Origin: Bacillota bacterium
GTDB taxonomy: Bacteria; Bacillota; Sulfobacillia; JAIMAT01
Reading direction: 5' to 3'
NCBI GenBank assembly: GCA_029960955.1
Contig: JASBVS010000001.1
Location: forward strand, 1 to 38,213
Length of the DNA stretch: 38,213 nucleotides
Position 1 is the first letter of the stretch; the number at the start of each line of letters is the position of its first letter. This document shows, one piece after another, positions 35,009 to 38,213 of this stretch. The notes below the pieces were generated by a model. It ran no database searches, was not told the origin of the DNA, and saw nothing but the letters and a program-made list of their open reading frames with translations. The translations under genes and the position numbers were made by a program.

Positions 35009-35088
35009 CGCCGGACGGGCCGGGGAGAAGGCCGCCGCGGGCAGCCGCCGCGTCCCCGCCCACTTGCTCGCGAAAGGAAGCGTCCCCC

Positions 35089-36225
35089 GTGCCAGGCCTC
35101 GACTTCCAGGAGCAGCCCTTCATCGTCATATGGGAGACCACCCGCGCCTGCCAGCTGGCCTGCCGCCACTGCCGGGCCAAGGCGGTCCGCCACCGCCATC
35201 CCGGCGAGCTGACCACCGAGGAAGCCTTCCTCCTGATCGACCAGCTGGTGGAGATGGGGCGACCGCTCTTCGTTCTGACCGGCGGCGACCCCATGGAGCG
35301 CGAGGACCTGGCCGAGATCGTCGGCTACGCCCACCGGCGCGGGCTCGTCACCTCGATCACCCCCAGCGCCACCCCCAAGGTGACCTTCGAGCGGATGAAG
35401 GAGCTGCGCGACGCCGGCCTGGCGCACTGGGCGTTCAGCCTGGACGGGTCGCGCCCGGAGATCCACGACCGCTTCCGCGGCATCCGCGGCACCTTCGACC
35501 TGACCATGGAGCGGATCGGCTGGCTGCGCGAGCTGGGGATCCCGCTGCAGATCAACACCACCGTCAGCCGCTTCAACGCGGACGACCTGCCGGCCATGGC
35601 CGGGCTCGTCGAGCGGCTGGGGGCCGTCCGCTGGAGCGTCTTCTTCCTGATCCCCACCGGGCGGGCGCGCCTGGACGACCTGCTCTCGCCGGAGGAGCAC
35701 GAGCGGATCCTCCTCTGGCTCGACGAGTTGAGCGGCCGGGTCCCGTACGACATCAAGACCACCGAGGGACCCCAGATCCGGCGCATCCGGGCCGTGCGCC
35801 AGGCGGCCGGGGGCGCGCCGGGCGCGGAGCCGGGCGGCGGCATCGAGGCGGCGACGGAGGCGCGCCGGCGGGAGCTGGCGGGCGTCCAGCGAAGCCGGCG
35901 CCCCGTCTGGGACGGGAACGGCTTCCTCTTCGTGTCGCACGTGGGGGAGGTCTACCCGTCGGGCTTCCTGCCGGTCGTCGTGGGGAACGTGCGCGAGACT
36001 CCGCTCGCCCGGCTCTACCGGGAGTCGCCGGTCCTCCGGGCGCTGCGCGATCCCTCGCGCTTCCGCGGCAAGTGCGGCTACTGCGAATTCCGCCAGGTCT
36101 GCGGAGGGTCGCGCGCCCGGGCGTACGCCGTCACGGGCGACTACCTGGAGGCCGACCCCTTCTGCACCTACATCCCGGACCCGCGCCAGGCGGCGCGAGG
36201 AAGGCCGACGGCGGCCGCCCGCTGA
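35089..36225 (+). CDS. Radical SAM/SPASM protein, AhbD-like (TIGR04053-like)
   Basis: Radical SAM enzyme of 378 residues. The SAM-binding [4Fe-4S] cluster motif is C21, C25, C28 (TTRACQLACRHC), followed by the glycine-rich TGGDPMERED. The C-terminal SPASM-type region holds CGYCEFRQVCGGS and a further Cys in DPFCTY, for auxiliary clusters. The overall pattern (WETTRACQLACRHCRA, SGFLPVVVGNVRE) is that of the heme-pathway AhbD/NirJ-related group. GTG start with AAAGGAAG eight bases upstream. No heme, heme d1 or peptide-substrate genes lie nearby, so the substrate is unknown; decarboxylation of a tetrapyrrole or a peptide modification are options. Confidence 0.88.
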   Translation: MPGLDFQEQPFIVIWETTRACQLACRHCRAKAVRHRHPGELTTEEAFLLIDQLVEMGRPLFVLTGGDPMEREDLAEIVGYAHRRGLVTSITPSATPKVTFERMKELRDAGLAHWAFSLDGSRPEIHDRFRGIRGTFDLTMERIGWLRELGIPLQINTTVSRFNADDLPAMAGLVERLGAVRWSVFFLIPTGRARLDDLLSPEEHERILLWLDELSGRVPYDIKTTEGPQIRRIRAVRQAAGGAPGAEPGGGIEAATEARRRELAGVQRSRRPVWDGNGFLFVSHVGEVYPSGFLPVVVGNVRETPLARLYRESPVLRALRDPSRFRGKCGYCEFRQVCGGSRARAYAVTGDYLEADPFCTYIPDPRQAARGRPTAAAR

Positions 36226-36233
36226 GCCGGCGG

Positions 36234-36250
36234 GGGGCGCCGAGCGCCCC
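36234..36250. terminator. Short hairpin between convergent radical SAM genes
   Basis: GGGGCGC-CGA-GCGCCCC, a 7-bp perfect stem with a tight loop, nine bases after the first gene's stop. Confidence 0.4.
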
Positions 36251-36274
36251 GTGGACCGCGACGGGCCGCGACGA

Positions 36275-37948
36275 CTACGCGGGCCACGTCAGCTCCTCGG
36301 GGGCGCAGAGGCTGCCGCCGCTGGGCAGCAGGGCGGGGGCGACCCCGTCCGCCGCGTCGAGGAGCGCTTCCTCCCGCTCGAGCTCGTCCAGGAGGAAGCG
36401 TTCCCGCTCCGCCGTCCTGCGCACCCGGGCGGCGGCCTGCTCGCCGGTGGCGCCGTAGGAGCGCTTCAGCTCGTTCAGCCCCATGGCCACGTCGTAGGTG
36501 ACGTCGACGATCTCGGCGCGCGACAGCCAGCGTGTCTCGTAGCCCAGGAGCGCGCGCCAGGTGCGGTGGCGGAGCGCCTGCCGGTGCTCCTCCAGCGTCC
36601 GGTAGAAGAGGCGGTAGCCGTAGCGTTCCGGCTCCGTCCAGACCGTGGAGCCCGGGTCGACGAAGGGGCCCAGCGGCGCGACGAAGGGCTCGAGCCGGCG
36701 GTCGCCGCCGCAGGCCTCCACGAGGCGCTCGGCGTAGGGGACGATGGCCCGGGCGCTGGCGCGGTCCTGCCCGGCGATCCCGGTCATGAAGAAGACGTCG
36801 ACCTTGCGCGCGCCGCGGGCCAGGGCGCGGGCGACGGTCGCCTCGACGGCCCCGTCGGGGCAGGCGAACTTGCGGTTGATCGCGCGGAGCGCCGGATCCT
36901 GCGACTCGAGGCTCAGCTCGAGGCTCCAGCGCGGCACCGCTTCCTGCAGCTCCGCGAAGAAGCGGTCGCTCGCGGGGCCGAAGAGCTCGAAGACCAGCTC
37001 GTTCCGCGGCGGCTGGCGGCGCCAGATCTCCAGGAGCCGCTGCCAGCGCTCGCGCCCGCCGATGCGCGGGTCGCCGACCACGAAGATCGGGTGGCGGCTG
37101 ATGCGCGCGATGCTGCGCACGTCGGCCGCCAGCTCCTCGGCGGAGCGGAAGGCGGGGGCGGTCCGCGCGCAGAGCCGCCGGTAGGCCTCGCGCGAGCCGC
37201 CACAGAGGATGCACGACTGCGTGCAGCCTCGGACCGTCAGGAGCATGGTGGTGGGGTAGGAGCGCCATCCCTGGTAGGGCTCCACGTCGGCGATGGAGCG
37301 CTGCCGGAGCGCGGCGCGGACGACCGCCTCGTAGGCGGGCAGACGCAGCCCGTCGAGCGTGGACGGGACGTGGGAGAGCGGGTTGACGCGGATCTCGCCG
37401 GTCGCCCCGGGGCACCCCGCGGGGCGAGGTTGCCGGTAGCTCAGGTTGGGCACGTCCGCGAGGCTCCGCCTGCCCGCGAGGAGCGCCTCGACCAGCTGCG
37501 CCATGGGTTCCTCGGTGCTGTCGCCGCGCAGCACCGCATCGACCCAGGGGTACCGCTCCAGGATCTCGCGGTGGAAGTAGGTGGCGCTCAGCCCGCCCAG
37601 CACCACCCAGGAAGCGGGGTGCGCCTCCTTGACCCTGCGCGCGAGCTCGATCGCTCCCTGCGCGTGCGGCAGCCAGTGCAGGTCGATGCCGAAGACGGGC
37701 GCCTCCAGCTTCTGCAGGTGGGCGTCGACGTCGTAGCCGGGGTCGGAGAGCATCCGGTTGGCGACGTTGACCAGGCCGACGCGGTAGCCCGCGCGCTCGA
37801 GACGTTCGAGGAGACTCGTCTCGCCCACGGGGTACATTTCGAAGACGGAGCTGGAGGGAACCACGTCGGAGAGCGGTCCCCAGAGGCGGGGACGTTCGCG
37901 GAAATCGAAGACGGCCGGCGCGTGCAGGAGGATGACGTCCGCTCGCAC
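36275..37948 (-). CDS. B12-binding domain radical SAM protein
   Basis: Protein of 557 residues. The N-terminal cobalamin-binding Rossmann domain covers about residues 1-150 (ADVILLHAP at the start; HWLPHAQGAIELARRVKEA; ASWVVLGGLSATYF). The radical SAM core has CxxxCxxC in VRGCTQSCILCGGS, then the SLESQDPALRAINRKF strand. Such enzymes often methylate unactivated carbons or rearrange rings. The GTG start at 37948 follows GGAAGG by seven bases; the upstream open frame to 38164 is low-complexity and rejected. The layout fits the Ta0216-type family (TIGR04190) as I recall it. Convergent with the SPASM protein. Substrate unknown. Confidence 0.88.
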   Translation of the reverse strand: MRADVILLHAPAVFDFRERPRLWGPLSDVVPSSSVFEMYPVGETSLLERLERAGYRVGLVNVANRMLSDPGYDVDAHLQKLEAPVFGIDLHWLPHAQGAIELARRVKEAHPASWVVLGGLSATYFHREILERYPWVDAVLRGDSTEEPMAQLVEALLAGRRSLADVPNLSYRQPRPAGCPGATGEIRVNPLSHVPSTLDGLRLPAYEAVVRAALRQRSIADVEPYQGWRSYPTTMLLTVRGCTQSCILCGGSREAYRRLCARTAPAFRSAEELAADVRSIARISRHPIFVVGDPRIGGRERWQRLLEIWRRQPPRNELVFELFGPASDRFFAELQEAVPRWSLELSLESQDPALRAINRKFACPDGAVEATVARALARGARKVDVFFMTGIAGQDRASARAIVPYAERLVEACGGDRRLEPFVAPLGPFVDPGSTVWTEPERYGYRLFYRTLEEHRQALRHRTWRALLGYETRWLSRAEIVDVTYDVAMGLNELKRSYGATGEQAAARVRRTAERERFLLDELEREEALLDAADGVAPALLPSGGSLCAPEELTWPA

Positions 37949-38213
37949 ACCGCATCCTTCCTTGCCGGAGGAAGCGATCTCTCCTCCCTGGTTTGTAGCG
38001 GCGCAGCCGGGAGGCGGCCATCCGGCCGCTGCCCGGTCTTGCGCGGCGCGCAGCGGCGGGCGGCCCGGCGGGTCGCCGGTCTCCGACCGAGGCCGCTTCG
38101 GGCCGGCGAGGGAGGGCGGCCGCCGTGCAGGCTCCGGTCTGCGGGGACCAGGCGACGAGGGCATCGGGTTCGGGCGCCGGCGGCAGGAAGCGGCCCCTCG
38201 ACCGCCCCGCCGC
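37949..38213. other. Upstream region of the B12 radical SAM gene; no gene recognised
   Basis: Contains a purine-rich leader with GGAGGA and TCCTCC segments able to pair. No promoter with good hexamers and no convincing gene up to the window end. Confidence 0.4.

Noticed and set aside
37949-38164. N-terminal extension of the B12 radical SAM protein
   Set aside because: Low-complexity sequence; a good ribosome site precedes GTG 37948, where the cobalamin domain begins.

Overview
The window is high-GC DNA (about two thirds G+C by eye) densely packed with bacterial genes. Three SLH repeats on a secreted protein, a Bacillus-type 7Fe ferredoxin, frequent GTG/TTG starts behind strong GGAGG ribosome sites, and ferredoxin-linked oxidoreductases point to a deep-branching, high-GC, probably thermophilic Bacillota (Thermaerobacter/Symbiobacterium-like grade). 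This is an inference; no rRNA or marker gene fixes the taxon.

Layout. 1-3.9 kb: the N-terminal part of a BTAD (SARP-type) activator on the minus strand, a divergent S-layer-anchored beta-helix protein, and between them a 44-bp tandem repeat with TTTGCA motifs on an exact 11-bp phase. 3.9-5 kb: a dps-perR oxidative-stress pair. 5.2-12.2 kb: a 2-oxoacid:ferredoxin oxidoreductase (gamma-delta fusion, alpha, beta) under an OFA-family (OxlT-like) antiporter. The alpha subunit carries YPIRPYD where pyruvate enzymes carry YPITPS, so I read the set as oxalate uptake plus oxalate oxidoreductase. An FCD-type GntR regulator and a small membrane protein lie divergently. 12.2-14.7 kb: GtrA protein, LLH-holin-like protein, 7Fe ferredoxin, and an FTR1-type iron permease behind a promoter with Fur-like half-sites. 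15-19.6 kb: cell-surface polysaccharide genes (GT4, DUF2079 membrane protein, GtrA-GT2 fusion). 19.8-26.3 kb: acyl-CoA synthetase, lipoate-ligase-family protein, and a form II CoxSLM-like molybdenum hydroxylase. 26.4-29.7 kb: membrane protein, tungsten-type aldehyde:ferredoxin oxidoreductase, thiamine-binding protein. 29.7-34.5 kb: complete LIV-type ABC transporter. 34.8-38 kb: tRNA-Phe, a radical SAM/SPASM protein behind a CRP/FNR-like site, and a B12-binding radical SAM protein.

How the parts may fit: several genes exchange low-potential electrons through ferredoxin (oxalate or 2-oxoacid oxidoreductase, AOR, 7Fe ferredoxin). Imported oxalate would be split to CO2 with reduction of ferredoxin. 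LIV-type uptake, acyl-CoA synthetase and AOR suit organic-acid and amino-acid metabolism. The oxalate module and the SARP-like operator are the two most interesting items.
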